From Candidatus Peregrinibacteria bacterium (GTDB taxonomy: Bacteria > Patescibacteriota > Gracilibacteria > UBA1369), in NCBI GenBank assembly GCA_003153355.1, contig PLYH01000006.1, positions 20,210 to 84,209 of the forward strand: a stretch of 64,000 nt of DNA, read 5' to 3'. Below are positions 50,736 to 59,662 of the stretch, piece by piece. Both the position numbers and the translations under genes were made by a program. Numbering within the stretch: position 1 is the stretch's first letter; each line of letters begins with the position of its first letter. The notes beneath the pieces are model-generated. The model was given only the letters and a program-made list of their open reading frames with translations, did no database searches and was not told the DNA's origin.

Positions 50736-52412
50736 ATGTTATCTATGCCGGAAAAAGCTGAAGTCCCAAAACCTTTGGACAACGAAGTGGCTATGAATGT
50801 GGTTCTGCGCCACCATCTGGATAATCCTTCGCTGGAATTTATTGAAGGAATGAAACGGAATAAGCAGTTCGAAGCTATTCGGGCCATCGATGAACGTAAG
50901 GTGAAGCTTAGGGAAAGGACGGATTTGCTTTCGCTTCAGGTTCAGGCGGTAACCTATAAAAAAGAGGAAAAGCCCGGTCTGCCCCAGGATGATGAAAGTT
51001 GCTGTTTGAACGATGAAGAGCAGAAAGCCTATTGCGACACCGTTGATCAATGTGTTTTGGATAAAGCATCGACGCCGGAAGATCAGGAAGCTCTCCGTCT
51101 CACGATGACCGAGGTCATTTTTAAGCCTAAAGTTTTCCGCGTTCATTATGAAAAATGGAAATCAAATTGGGACTCAAGTTCAGACCTCCAGAAAAAATTT
51201 CCTAATTTGAAAGATTATGTTTTGGACAGGGCGAAGGCTTTTGTTGAAGCCCGGCGCAATGAAATTATTGGTTCCCGTCTCCGCAAATTTCAAAAGGATT
51301 CATTGCCCAAGGCTTCTTCTGACGCTCAGCAGGAAGATGATTTTAAAGCATTGAATCGAAAGACCTTGAAATTTATTGAAAATCATCAGGAAGATTTGTT
51401 GGCGTATTCGGGGTTGAAGCCTGGTGATCCGAAACGTGAACAGCTTTTCCAGAAATTCGTGCTCGAATCGGGTTTGAAAGATGCAGAGGTTACGGCAGCG
51501 CATAAGCTCTTCGAGGATATTATTGATGACATGGAAGTCGCCTTTACCGCAGAAAAAAAGTTGGAAGCCCGCAACAGCAGGATGATCGAGAAAGCTCAGA
51601 AAGCTTTGGATGAAAACAAAGACATTGATGAAGAAGACTGGAACAAGATGCTTGATGATGAGCTGAAGAAAGATCCTTTTTTTAAGGAGGCGATGCAGCA
51701 GCAACAGTCAGCTGTTTATCAAGGGGGGAGTGCAGATACGTTAAATAAAGGGCCGTCGCTGAATTCGGCGCAAGCTGTAGGGTTGGAAGCTGGAGGTCTG
51801 GCCATGAAAAGTTATGATGCGGCTACGGACAGGTATATTTTTTCTTATCCCAACAATGATTTTGAAGTGACGATGAAAATTGTTCCCAAAAAGGGTTCAA
51901 AAACTTTGGATGATGCGAAGTTTATTTTTTATGATAAATATAAAAAAGACCAGCCTTTTTCTTTTAAAAAATTTGATCTAAGGAGCGGTTCAAATCAGAT
52001 GTTTTTGGATTATTTGATGAATGACTGGTTCCGTAAAAATGAAACGAGTTCTGAGGTGGACATGAATGCAGCTTTGAAGGAACCAGATATGGCAAGCATG
52101 GCTGAAAATCTTTTACAGGGCATTGGGACAAGTCTGAACAAAGTATCTTTAACGCAAGAACCCTTTCTTACAATGTTTAAAGGGTTTTTTGATATTTTGA
52201 AGAAAGGAGAGCCTTCAGAAAATACTCCTTATGGAGACTTAGGTTCCGTTCCAGGAAGAATTAATTTAATGAACGCTGCTCTTGCAAGGCCTGATTATGC
52301 GCATGCTCTTGCAATGGAATTTCAAAAGGAAGGCGTAAAAAGTTTTACACTTTCAACTCTTATAAAATATATTGAAAAGAATCCAGAATATAATTTGAAA
52401 CCTTTGTATTAA
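50736..52412 (+). CDS. hypothetical protein divergent from umuDC, 558 aa
   Basis: I do not recognise this protein. It is soluble, charged and mostly alpha-helical over residues 1-330 (RKVKLRERTDLLSLQ, DMEVAFTAEKKLEARNSRMIEKA), with a Cys pair in DESCCLND. After a Gly/Ser/Gln linker (about 325-350), a beta-rich segment follows (AATDRYIFSYPNNDFEVTMKI), then helices. No signal peptide, membrane helix or enzyme motif is visible. ATG at 50736, with another in frame at 50745; TATAAT at 50712-50717. It shares its control region with umuDC, so damage-inducible expression is possible, which is inferred. Confidence 0.72.
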   Translation: MLSMPEKAEVPKPLDNEVAMNVVLRHHLDNPSLEFIEGMKRNKQFEAIRAIDERKVKLRERTDLLSLQVQAVTYKKEEKPGLPQDDESCCLNDEEQKAYCDTVDQCVLDKASTPEDQEALRLTMTEVIFKPKVFRVHYEKWKSNWDSSSDLQKKFPNLKDYVLDRAKAFVEARRNEIIGSRLRKFQKDSLPKASSDAQQEDDFKALNRKTLKFIENHQEDLLAYSGLKPGDPKREQLFQKFVLESGLKDAEVTAAHKLFEDIIDDMEVAFTAEKKLEARNSRMIEKAQKALDENKDIDEEDWNKMLDDELKKDPFFKEAMQQQQSAVYQGGSADTLNKGPSLNSAQAVGLEAGGLAMKSYDAATDRYIFSYPNNDFEVTMKIVPKKGSKTLDDAKFIFYDKYKKDQPFSFKKFDLRSGSNQMFLDYLMNDWFRKNETSSEVDMNAALKEPDMASMAENLLQGIGTSLNKVSLTQEPFLTMFKGFFDILKKGEPSENTPYGDLGSVPGRINLMNAALARPDYAHALAMEFQKEGVKSFTLSTLIKYIEKNPEYNLKPLY

Positions 52413-52431
52413 GTTTTTGGGGTATAGCAAG

Positions 52432-52466
52432 AGCGCTCCGGAGTTTTTTCATGAACCCGGAGCGCT
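52432..52466 (-). terminator. strong hairpin after the second high-GC gene
   Basis: AGCGCTCCGG (52432-52441) and CCGGAGCGCT (52457-52466) form a perfect 10-bp GC-rich stem. It lies between the ends of two convergent genes and may serve both. It matches the position of the hairpin behind the first high-GC gene (32152-32220). Confidence 0.6.
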
Positions 52467-52526
52467 TGGCGTATTCCTTTCGGCAAAGCTAAAAAGTTTA
52501 AGGTTGATAAGGTAAGAATGACCCGA

Positions 52527-53330
52527 TCAGTACTTGATACGGTAAGTCACACTGCTTCCGGCACACGACGGAGCCGAGAGAGTGTAGCTGTTGCCGACGT
52601 TCGAGGCGTTGGCTCCGAACCATCCGGGCAGAGCGAGCTCTCCTTGGAGCTGATCACGCGTCGGCGGAACCGCAGACGTGTGAGAAGAACACCGTGCCTT
52701 GAAAGCGAGAGGATTCGAAGCCGTGGTGAAGAGGCCACTGTTCATGGTCTGCTTCACCCACAGGATATCCTCGTACCCGCTCATGGGCGTGTTGGCGCAG
52801 GTGCCGGTCTGGCACGTTGCGTCGTTGGTCGAGGATTCGGGTGCGGGGACGCAGTTCGAGCCATCGAACAGACACACCTTGTAGCACGACATGGTCGGAT
52901 CGAAGACGACCGTCCCGGACATGCCACACATCAGAACTCCTCCATCCATGCCGCCGGAGCCGCTGCTGCCCGAGGAAGCCGTCATGCCCCCCGAGCCGCT
53001 CTGGCCTGCACCTCCGTTGCCGCCGAGTCCTCCGCTTCCGCCAGTACCTCCGGAGCCGCTGCTTCCCGAAGATGCCGTCATGCCGCTCGATCCGGACGTG
53101 TGACCAGACGAGCCGCCCGATCCCGAGGTGGAACCGCCGCTGTGGGTTCCACTGGATCCGGATTGAGTCGTGCCGCCCGTGCCTGCGGTCGTTTGACCGC
53201 TGCTCGTACCGGACGAACCCGCTCCTCCGTCACTCGAAGTGGCAGTAGTGAACGGTTCGCCCACGCAGCCGATGATCAGCGTAACCGTCGCCGTCGCCAC
53301 CACTGCAAGATTTTTTTGAGAGAAACGCAT
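52527..53330 (-). CDS. high-GC orphan gene: Gly/Ser-rich lipoprotein
   Basis: A 267-residue lipoprotein with signal peptide and lipobox LIIGC (Cys about 22). Residues 30-130 are nearly all Gly, Ser and Thr with repeated units, including MTASSGSSGSGG twice. The C-terminal part (about 135-267) is folded-looking with cysteines in CYKVCLFDGSNC, CQTGTC, RCSSH and PSCAGS, probably disulfide-bonded. Bases 53101-53160 are 41/60 G+C, far above neighbours, and codons are G/C-ending. GAAGGGA lies upstream of the ATG. Gly/Ser-rich lipoproteins of this style are typical of Myxococcota (Polyangia), so transfer from such a donor is the best guess. Function unknown; the plus-strand frame over it is a shadow. 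Confidence 0.72.
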   Translation of the reverse strand: MRFSQKNLAVVATATVTLIIGCVGEPFTTATSSDGGAGSSGTSSGQTTAGTGGTTQSGSSGTHSGGSTSGSGGSSGHTSGSSGMTASSGSSGSGGTGGSGGLGGNGGAGQSGSGGMTASSGSSGSGGMDGGVLMCGMSGTVVFDPTMSCYKVCLFDGSNCVPAPESSTNDATCQTGTCANTPMSGYEDILWVKQTMNSGLFTTASNPLAFKARCSSHTSAVPPTRDQLQGELALPGWFGANASNVGNSYTLSAPSCAGSSVTYRIKY

Positions 53331-53474
53331 AAACAGAGTCCCTTCGTTGTTGGGGTTTATACCGGCTTTTTTCCGTAAACTTTAAGCTTATTGCTAAGGA
53401 ACACACTCTTCGCGTTATGCCTTTATGGGTATCTTTGAGAACACCCCAAAAACATAAATCGAAAAGAGCTTTGC

Positions 53475-53502
53475 ATTATACTATATATGATTAAAAAGTC
53501 AA
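53475..53502 (-). promoter_or_regulatory. strong sigma70-type promoter of the second high-GC gene
   Basis: TTGACT (53502-53497) and TATAAT (53480-53475) are 16 bases apart on the minus strand. The transcript would start near 53468, giving a 137-base leader. Like the promoter of the first island, it sits in AT-rich DNA. The leader contains GGGTGTTCTCAAAGATACCC, which can fold. Confidence 0.72.
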
Positions 53503-53601
53503 TGATCAGAAAATTCATTTTTACATTGCCTGAAAAGGTAATTCAATGATTAGAACGATCGAATATAGAAAAAGTTTCTAAATGAATGGAGTGGAGGAGT
53601 A

Positions 53602-53685
53602 ATGGGGATGAATTTGTATCTGTTTATGTCCTTTCTTGTATTTTGCACAATATATCTTGTGCAAATAATAAAGGTGGGTAAATAA
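53602..53685 (+). CDS. possible 25-27 aa single-helix membrane microprotein
   Basis: A short frame encodes M-G-M-N-L-Y-L-F-M-S-F-L-V-F, then C-T-I-Y-L-V-Q-I-I-K-V-G-K and TAA. A GGAGGAG ribosome-binding sequence at 53593-53599 lies eight bases before the second ATG (53608) and two before the first (53602), so 53608 is the likelier start. The product would be one hydrophobic helix with a basic end, the shape of type I toxin peptides and other membrane microproteins. A 9-bp inverted repeat lies within it. Conservation is untested. Confidence 0.35.
   Translation: MGMNLYLFMSFLVFCTIYLVQIIKVGK
53642..53665. repeat. 9-bp inverted repeat in the ddl-high-GC gene interval
   Basis: TTTGCACAA (53642-53650) and TTGTGCAAA (53657-53665) pair perfectly with a six-base loop. 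The surrounding gap 53503-53786 holds only this, the possible microprotein, and AT-rich sequence. It has no T-run, so it is not a typical terminator for the ddl gene ending at 53787. Confidence 0.5.
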
Positions 53686-53786
53686 GGTTTGGTCTGATTT
53701 TGCCTTTATAATCACCTTACTTGAAAACTTTCGATTTTAGGCGTTTTGTATAAATTTCCAGGGTTTTATCCGTTTTGATTTTTATT

Positions 53787-56222
53787 TTAAAAACGCTTTT
53801 TGCCAATTTCGATAATTTTTTCCAAAAGCTGTCTTGGGTTTAAAGGTTTTGGTAAAGTTGCCGCCTGCTGGAAAAATGTTGTCGATGGTGTCAGTGCCGG
53901 CAAAGTGTTTGCTTCAATAATGATGAGTTCACCGGTTTTGCGGTTCATGAAACAGTCCATGCGCGTGTAACCTTCAATTTTTAACACTTCAGCAGTTTTT
54001 TTAAGTCTTTGCTGAACTTTTTTTATAACAGCAGGTTTGACATATTGTCCAGGAGGTGGGATTAGATTGATTCCAGTTCCGCCCATAAATTTTTCCTCCA
54101 GACTTAAGGTTTCCATATTGGCTATGGTCTGGCTTGGCGACATGACAAGAAGTTTATTTTTTTCTCCAAGGAAACCGACGGTTATTTCAATCAAGTCGCT
54201 GCGTCTTTTCCAGTGAATTTTCAGATTTTCCAGCGTTACTTTGTCGGTCTCGATAAAATCTTCGATTAAAATTTCGTTCAGCTTTTTGTTCGGTAAATCG
54301 ATTTGTCCATGGTATTCGTGAATAGCCCGTGCGGGAATGCACGGATTACCGCTGCGGAAGAACTGAACAGCTTTTTTGAACTGTTCATCGTTGTTGATGC
54401 GGATGACTCCGGAGGAACAGCCGTCCCCTCGCGGTTTTAGGATTATTGATGGTGAGAATTTTTTCTCCCGCAATTTCTTCCATGTTTTTTCCGGGTCTTC
54501 GTCTATTGCCATCAAATATTTTTTTGCGATCTTTACCCCCGGAATTTTGGCTTGTTCAATCCTCTGCCCGGTTTCAAATTTATCCATGCACAGCGCCGAG
54601 GATTTCGCACCTGGACCATTATACGGAAGACGAATGTGATCGAGCATGGCCTGGAATGTTCCGTTCTCCCCTGCTCCGCCATGTAAACCCAAGAACAGGA
54701 ATCCATAATCTTTCGAAATGGATTCGATGGAGGTTTGGCGCGGGACAAAGAGGGGTTCTTCGACCTGCTTTTTGTCTATTTTAAGCTCTTTTAAAATCCG
54801 GTCGCGTTCTTTTTCAATGGCTTCGAAATGGTGATTATTTTTGAGAAGTTTAATTTTTTCCTCAATCTCTTCAACCGTATGCTGCAGGCAAAGGAACTGC
54901 GGAATGTAAAAAATTTTCTGGTCGAAAGAAAGAAATAACGGAACCGGTTTGTATTTTTTGCTGGATTTAAGTTTCATCCAGACGTTTGTTCCGCTCATGA
55001 CGGAAACCTGACGCTCAGCTGTATTGCCGCCGAAGATAACAGGGATTTCTTCGCGGCTGTCATGGGAGCGTTTTGAATCACTGATTTTTTTATTGATAAT
55101 GTAATCTAAAAGTTGTCTGTGGCTTAAGCCCAGCAGAGCAGCCTGCTGAAACAGGAAACTGTTTTGTTCCATCCCGCTTACAGCATTCACGTCACTGAAC
55201 CAAATAGTGCCGTTTTCCAAAATCCAGCCGTCAAGCCGTCCAAAATCGTTCATCCCTAAACTTTTGAAAGCATGAGCCGCCTGTGTTCTTATTTTTTCGG
55301 TAGTTTTCTGATCAAAGCGCGCTGGCGTATGGTAACGGGTTTCGGAAGTCGGAAGATATTTTTTGCGGTAATCAAAGAAACGGTCTTCTTTGCGGAGTTC
55401 AATTTCCGTTGGCATTAATGATACGGCTTCGCCTAGGCTGTTTTCCAGAACGATAATAGTAAACTCACGGCCGCTGACTTCAGGTTCAATAATGGCCTGA
55501 TCTTCATGTTTAAAAACTTCCTGAAGTTTTGTTTTGAGTTCTTTCGGATCCTTTATGTATTGGACTCCGATGCTTGAACCTCCGTGCAGCGGTTTTGCTA
55601 CCCATCCGCGTCCGTCGTTGCCGGCTTTTGATAAATTGGGAAGTTTACTTCCTTTTTTCAGCACATAATTTCCGACCGTAAAAAAACCGTGTTTTTTCAG
55701 AACTTCCTGGCAGAGCCGTTTGTTAGCCGTATTTAGACACGCCCGAGGACTTGAACCAAGATATGGTACTCCCATTTTTTCCAATAAAGTCTGGAGTTGA
55801 CCGTCTTCTCCGTAAGTTCCGTGAATCGCAGGGAATACTATGTCTGTTTTTTTCAGGAGTTTGGCTAACCGGATTTTGTTGAGGATTTTTTTGCTGTTTT
55901 TGAGTTTGTAATCAAAATCCAGCGGCGTGTTCGAGTAGATTTCCGTTTCGTTGATTTGAAAAAATTGCAGCTTCGGGTTTACGTATAATAAGGTAAGTTC
56001 GTATTTTTCAGGATCGAGATTATCAAAAAGAGACCGAGCGGAATTTAATGAAATGCCGCGTTCGGCTGAAGGACCGCCACAAATGATGGCAACCGCTTTT
56101 TTATTACGCTCCGGCGGTGGCAGAGCCACACGCCTGCGCCCTCGCGTCTCCTTGCTATAGAATCTACGTGCCGCCTTAGCGGCAGCCGTGCGCTCGGTTT
56201 TTTTGATAGATTTTGTGGGCAT
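53787..56222 (-). CDS. tandem fusion of two D-alanine-D-alanine ligase domains
   Basis: An 811-residue protein with two complete ATP-grasp ligase modules. A basic 40-residue N-terminus (RRFYSKETRGRRRV) leads to module 1 (about 42-385): CGGPSAERGISLNSARS, HGTYGEDGQLQTLLEKMGVPYLG, KPLHGGSSIGV and DVNAVSGMEQNS. Module 2 (about 397-811) has FGGNTAERQVSVMSG, LHGGAGENGTFQAMLDHIRLPYNG, KPRGDGCSSGV and EANTLPALTPSTTFFQQAA. No stop separates them. Ddl makes the D-Ala-D-Ala end of peptidoglycan precursors. Module 2 keeps the EANTLPALTPS motif near the usual EVNTxPGMT, while module 1 has DVNAVSGM, so one may be regulatory or use another acceptor such as D-lactate or D-serine; this is inferred. Confidence 0.9.
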   Translation of the reverse strand: MPTKSIKKTERTAAAKAARRFYSKETRGRRRVALPPPERNKKAVAIICGGPSAERGISLNSARSLFDNLDPEKYELTLLYVNPKLQFFQINETEIYSNTPLDFDYKLKNSKKILNKIRLAKLLKKTDIVFPAIHGTYGEDGQLQTLLEKMGVPYLGSSPRACLNTANKRLCQEVLKKHGFFTVGNYVLKKGSKLPNLSKAGNDGRGWVAKPLHGGSSIGVQYIKDPKELKTKLQEVFKHEDQAIIEPEVSGREFTIIVLENSLGEAVSLMPTEIELRKEDRFFDYRKKYLPTSETRYHTPARFDQKTTEKIRTQAAHAFKSLGMNDFGRLDGWILENGTIWFSDVNAVSGMEQNSFLFQQAALLGLSHRQLLDYIINKKISDSKRSHDSREEIPVIFGGNTAERQVSVMSGTNVWMKLKSSKKYKPVPLFLSFDQKIFYIPQFLCLQHTVEEIEEKIKLLKNNHHFEAIEKERDRILKELKIDKKQVEEPLFVPRQTSIESISKDYGFLFLGLHGGAGENGTFQAMLDHIRLPYNGPGAKSSALCMDKFETGQRIEQAKIPGVKIAKKYLMAIDEDPEKTWKKLREKKFSPSIILKPRGDGCSSGVIRINNDEQFKKAVQFFRSGNPCIPARAIHEYHGQIDLPNKKLNEILIEDFIETDKVTLENLKIHWKRRSDLIEITVGFLGEKNKLLVMSPSQTIANMETLSLEEKFMGGTGINLIPPPGQYVKPAVIKKVQQRLKKTAEVLKIEGYTRMDCFMNRKTGELIIIEANTLPALTPSTTFFQQAATLPKPLNPRQLLEKIIEIGKKRF

Positions 56223-56247
56223 AATTGCTCTTATTCTAGAGAAAAAC

Positions 56248-58287
56248 TTAATCTTTTACAAATACCTCGCCGAGTTCGTCCAATTTGGCTTTGATCATTG
56301 GATAATTCGTGAGTTCCGGGTCTTTATTGATAATTTCCTGCGCCGCCTGTCTTGCGAGGCTGATGGTGAACGAATCCGTGAGTGACGCCATTTTGAGGTC
56401 TGGAATTCCGCTTTGTTTCACGCCGTAAATTTCTCCGGCACCGCGGATTTGCAGGTCGATTTCGGCAAGTTTGAAGCCGCTGGAAAAATCAACCATGGCC
56501 TGCAGACGCTTACTTGTTTCCTGCCCGGATTTTTTCATGAAGAGAAAACAGTAGGATTGATACTCACCTCTTCCCACACGGCCGCGGAACTGGTGGAGTT
56601 GTGAAAGTCCGAATCTTTCGGCTGCTTCAATCACCATAATGGACGCGTTCGGAACATCAATCCCCACTTCGATCACAGATGTTGAGACAAGAATATTGAT
56701 TTTGTTTTGTGAAAAAAGATTCATGACATCTTCTTTGTCTTTCGGTTTCATTTTTCCGTGAAGGAGGCCAACTTTTAGTTTTGTAAAAATATGCTCCTGG
56801 AGATATTCGTACTCCTGGATCGCTGATTTCACTTCAAGCACATCAGATTCATCAATGAGCGGACAGATGATAAAAGCCTGCCGTCCTTTTTTGACCTGTT
56901 CATCAATCCATTTGTAACCGTCCAGTCGTTTTTTTTCCGGAACGATGCGAGTGATGATCTGCTGGCGGCCCTTGGGCATTTCATCGATGACGGAAAGATC
57001 CTGGTCTCCATAAATCGTCATGGCCAACGTACGCGGGATTGGAGTTGCCGAAAGACTTAAGAGATGAGGGCTGCCCTGTGATTTTAAAATGTCGCGCTGT
57101 TTCACTCCAAAACGGTGCTGTTCATCGATGACGGCAAGTCCGAGTTTTTTAAAGCCGATAGTTTCCTGAATGATGGCGTGCGTTCCGATCACAACATCCA
57201 CTGTTCCGTTTTTGAGCTGGAGCGTGACGTCATCCTTAATACTTTGCGGAGTGCTTCCGGCAATGAACTGGATATTCAAACCAAACGGCTTCAGCATTTT
57301 GAAAATTGTATGATAATGCTGTTTCGCCAGAATTTCAGTGGGTGCCATGAGCGCAGCCTGGTAGCCGTTTTTGACCGTATTTAAAATTGCGGCAGCTGCG
57401 ACCACGGTTTTTCCCGAACCTACATCTCCCTGAAGCAGGCGCGACATGGGATAAGGTTTGTTGAGGTCGTTGAAAATTTCTTCGATGGTGCGGAGCTGCG
57501 CGCCGGTAAGTTCAAAAGGAAGTTTGCTGAAAAATTCGGACAAGACCTCGTGGCGCGGCAGGACTTTTTGATCATGCACGGCAATGTTCTGCCAGTGCCA
57601 TTTTTTTTGGAGCGCTTTGGTCTGGAGCAAAAATAGTTCGTCAAAGCTGAGGCGCTTTTTGGCTTCTTCCAACGTTATTTCGTCGGATGGAAAGTGAACT
57701 TCGGCAATGGCCTTTTGGTAAGGCATTAATTTATATTCATCCAGAATTTCCTTCGGCATGTACTCTTTGAACTGTTTGGACCAGTCTTTGATGACCGGCT
57801 GGATTTTTTCGCGCAGCCATTTGGAACTTAAGCCTGCGGTTTCGTGATAAACCGGGACAATTCTTCCGATATGCGTTTGTTCTTTTTTCTGTTCTTCAAA
57901 CGACGGACTTTGGAGCGTCATTTTGCCGAGATTGAATTTCGCTTTTCCTGAGAGAATGATCTCCTGGCCGTTTTTGAGCAAGCGCTTCAGGTACGACTGG
58001 TTGAACCAGATCACTTCCACGGAACCTGTATCGTCACTGAGCAGACATTTGGTCAATTGTTTGCCGTTTTTTGTCCGTTTATGGAAAAGGTTGCTGATCG
58101 TGCCGATGACATTATTCACTTCATCGGTTTTCAGATCGGCGATGTTGGTGTAGGCGCTTTTATCGACATAGATACGCGGAAAATAAAGCACCAGATCACG
58201 GACGGTTTTCACGCCGAGCTCTTCGAGCTTGGTGATATGCTCTTTATTGGTGTGGAGAACTTTTTGTAGGGAAAGGTTCAGGCTCAT
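56248..58287 (-). CDS. recG: ATP-dependent DNA helicase RecG
   Basis: A 679-residue branched-DNA helicase acting on stalled forks. The wedge/OB domain is at about 60-150 (NVIGTISNLFHKRTKNGKQLTKC). Helicase motifs are LLQGDVGSGKTVVAAAA, APTEILAKQHY, VIGTHAIIQE, VIDEQHRFGVKQR, LSATPIPRTLAMT, VSTSVIEVGIDVPNAS, and HQFRGRVGRGEYQSYC. The TRG region follows. Length is typical. It lies between the ddl fusion and tyrS on the same strand. Confidence 0.97.
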   Translation of the reverse strand: MSLNLSLQKVLHTNKEHITKLEELGVKTVRDLVLYFPRIYVDKSAYTNIADLKTDEVNNVIGTISNLFHKRTKNGKQLTKCLLSDDTGSVEVIWFNQSYLKRLLKNGQEIILSGKAKFNLGKMTLQSPSFEEQKKEQTHIGRIVPVYHETAGLSSKWLREKIQPVIKDWSKQFKEYMPKEILDEYKLMPYQKAIAEVHFPSDEITLEEAKKRLSFDELFLLQTKALQKKWHWQNIAVHDQKVLPRHEVLSEFFSKLPFELTGAQLRTIEEIFNDLNKPYPMSRLLQGDVGSGKTVVAAAAILNTVKNGYQAALMAPTEILAKQHYHTIFKMLKPFGLNIQFIAGSTPQSIKDDVTLQLKNGTVDVVIGTHAIIQETIGFKKLGLAVIDEQHRFGVKQRDILKSQGSPHLLSLSATPIPRTLAMTIYGDQDLSVIDEMPKGRQQIITRIVPEKKRLDGYKWIDEQVKKGRQAFIICPLIDESDVLEVKSAIQEYEYLQEHIFTKLKVGLLHGKMKPKDKEDVMNLFSQNKINILVSTSVIEVGIDVPNASIMVIEAAERFGLSQLHQFRGRVGRGEYQSYCFLFMKKSGQETSKRLQAMVDFSSGFKLAEIDLQIRGAGEIYGVKQSGIPDLKMASLTDSFTISLARQAAQEIINKDPELTNYPMIKAKLDELGEVFVKD

Positions 58288-58331
58288 GTTCTTCAGGTTA
58301 CGGCGATTTTGTTTTCAGCTCTTGATCTTGT

Positions 58332-59543
58332 TTATTTTCCGATGATTTTTTTAAATTTCCTTTTTCCCACCTGGATGAGTTTTTCTTTCGTGAGATCCAC
58401 GGGCTGATTGATGTCGCTGATTTTTTCTCCGTCAATTTTTACCCCACCGCCTTCAACGAGCCTTCTGGCTTCGCCTTTTGACGAAGCTAATTCCGCGTAG
58501 ACTAAAATGTCGGTGACAGGTTTATTGTTGCATGTGGAAAAATCCAGAGTCATTTTTTCAATATCCTGCGGCAGCTCTTTTTTACTGAAGATATTGATGA
58601 ATTCCTGCTCTGCTTCCTGCGCCGACTTGGCGTCATGATATTCGGTGACGATTTGGCGCGCGAGTTCCATTTTCAGGTTACGTGGGTTTTCTCCGTGAGC
58701 CAGCGCATTGACGACTTCAACGATTTTTTTGTCATTCACGCTCGTGGCAAGTTCAAAGTAGCTGACGATAACGTCATCGGGAATGGACATGACTTTGCCG
58801 AACATTTCGTTGGCGGATTCATTGACGCCGATATAGTTGCCGGTAGTTTTGCCCATTTTCATTTTACCGTCGGTTCCAACCAGAATCGGAACAGTCATAA
58901 TATCCTGGGGCGTTTGGCCGTAAGCTTTTTGCAGCACTCGGCCCGCCAGTAAATTGAAAGTTTGTTCGGTCGCCCCCAATTCAACATCAGATTTCAATGC
59001 CACGGAATCGTAGCCCTGCATCAACGGATAAAAAAATTCATGCATAGAGATCGGTGCCTTGGCTTTCATGCGTTCCTGGAACATGTCGCGTTCGAGCATT
59101 TGCGCGACCGTAAAATTGGAAGCAAGTTTGATGACATCGGCGAAGGTCAGCGGACTTAGCCAATCGGCATTCCAGCTTACCTGGATCTTGTCGACATCAA
59201 GAAAAGTTTTGACCTGGCTCAAATAATGTTTGGCGTTTTTTTCGAGTTCAGCCTGTGTGCGCAGCGTGCGGGTTTCGCTCTTGCCGGTGGGGTCGCCGAT
59301 TTGGCCGGTAAAGTTTCCGAAGAGCAATTGAATGTTGTGTCCGAGTTCCTGGAATTCTCGGAGTTTGCGGACGACAACCATGTGACCCAGATGAAGATCG
59401 CTTCCCGTTGGGTCGATGCCGAACTTAATGTTGAGCTTTTTTCCTGAAAGAAGTTTTTTTTCAAGATCGGCTTTGACCTGGACTTCGACGGTACCGCGCT
59501 TGATGAGCCGGTTGATTTGCTGTGAATCGGGTTTTTGAGGCAT
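58332..59543 (-). CDS. tyrS: tyrosyl-tRNA synthetase
   Basis: A 403-residue class I synthetase. The HIGH motif is GSDLHLGHM near 48-56, QLLFGNFTGQIGDPTGKS follows, and the KMSKS motif is KMGKTTGN near 231. The C-terminal S4 RNA-binding domain (about 335-403) contains SSKGEARRLVEGGGVKIDGEKI. The G-D-L-H-L-G-H form and KMGKT place it in the TyrZ-type subgroup. Minus-strand neighbour of recG. Confidence 0.96.
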   Translation of the reverse strand: MPQKPDSQQINRLIKRGTVEVQVKADLEKKLLSGKKLNIKFGIDPTGSDLHLGHMVVVRKLREFQELGHNIQLLFGNFTGQIGDPTGKSETRTLRTQAELEKNAKHYLSQVKTFLDVDKIQVSWNADWLSPLTFADVIKLASNFTVAQMLERDMFQERMKAKAPISMHEFFYPLMQGYDSVALKSDVELGATEQTFNLLAGRVLQKAYGQTPQDIMTVPILVGTDGKMKMGKTTGNYIGVNESANEMFGKVMSIPDDVIVSYFELATSVNDKKIVEVVNALAHGENPRNLKMELARQIVTEYHDAKSAQEAEQEFINIFSKKELPQDIEKMTLDFSTCNNKPVTDILVYAELASSKGEARRLVEGGGVKIDGEKISDINQPVDLTKEKLIQVGKRKFKKIIGK

Positions 59544-59662
59544 TACAGAAACGTTAAGAACGAAATCATCATAAGCAAAAAATCGTCTTTTTACAATGTC
59601 ATAATTTGCAAAAAAGTAGGGATATGGTATATCTAAAAGCCAGTATTTTTTAATTCGTTTTT

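Noticed and set aside
52518..53378. A 286-residue open frame on the plus strand over the second high-GC gene
   Set aside because: It is Arg/Ser-rich with no domain or start signal. The minus-strand frame has a signal peptide, lipobox, promoter and ribosome site, so the plus frame is a shadow of GC-rich DNA.
53787..56222. Two separate ddl genes joined by an annotation error
   Set aside because: The reading frame is continuous with no stop, and no start or ribosome site is seen at the junction near residue 390.
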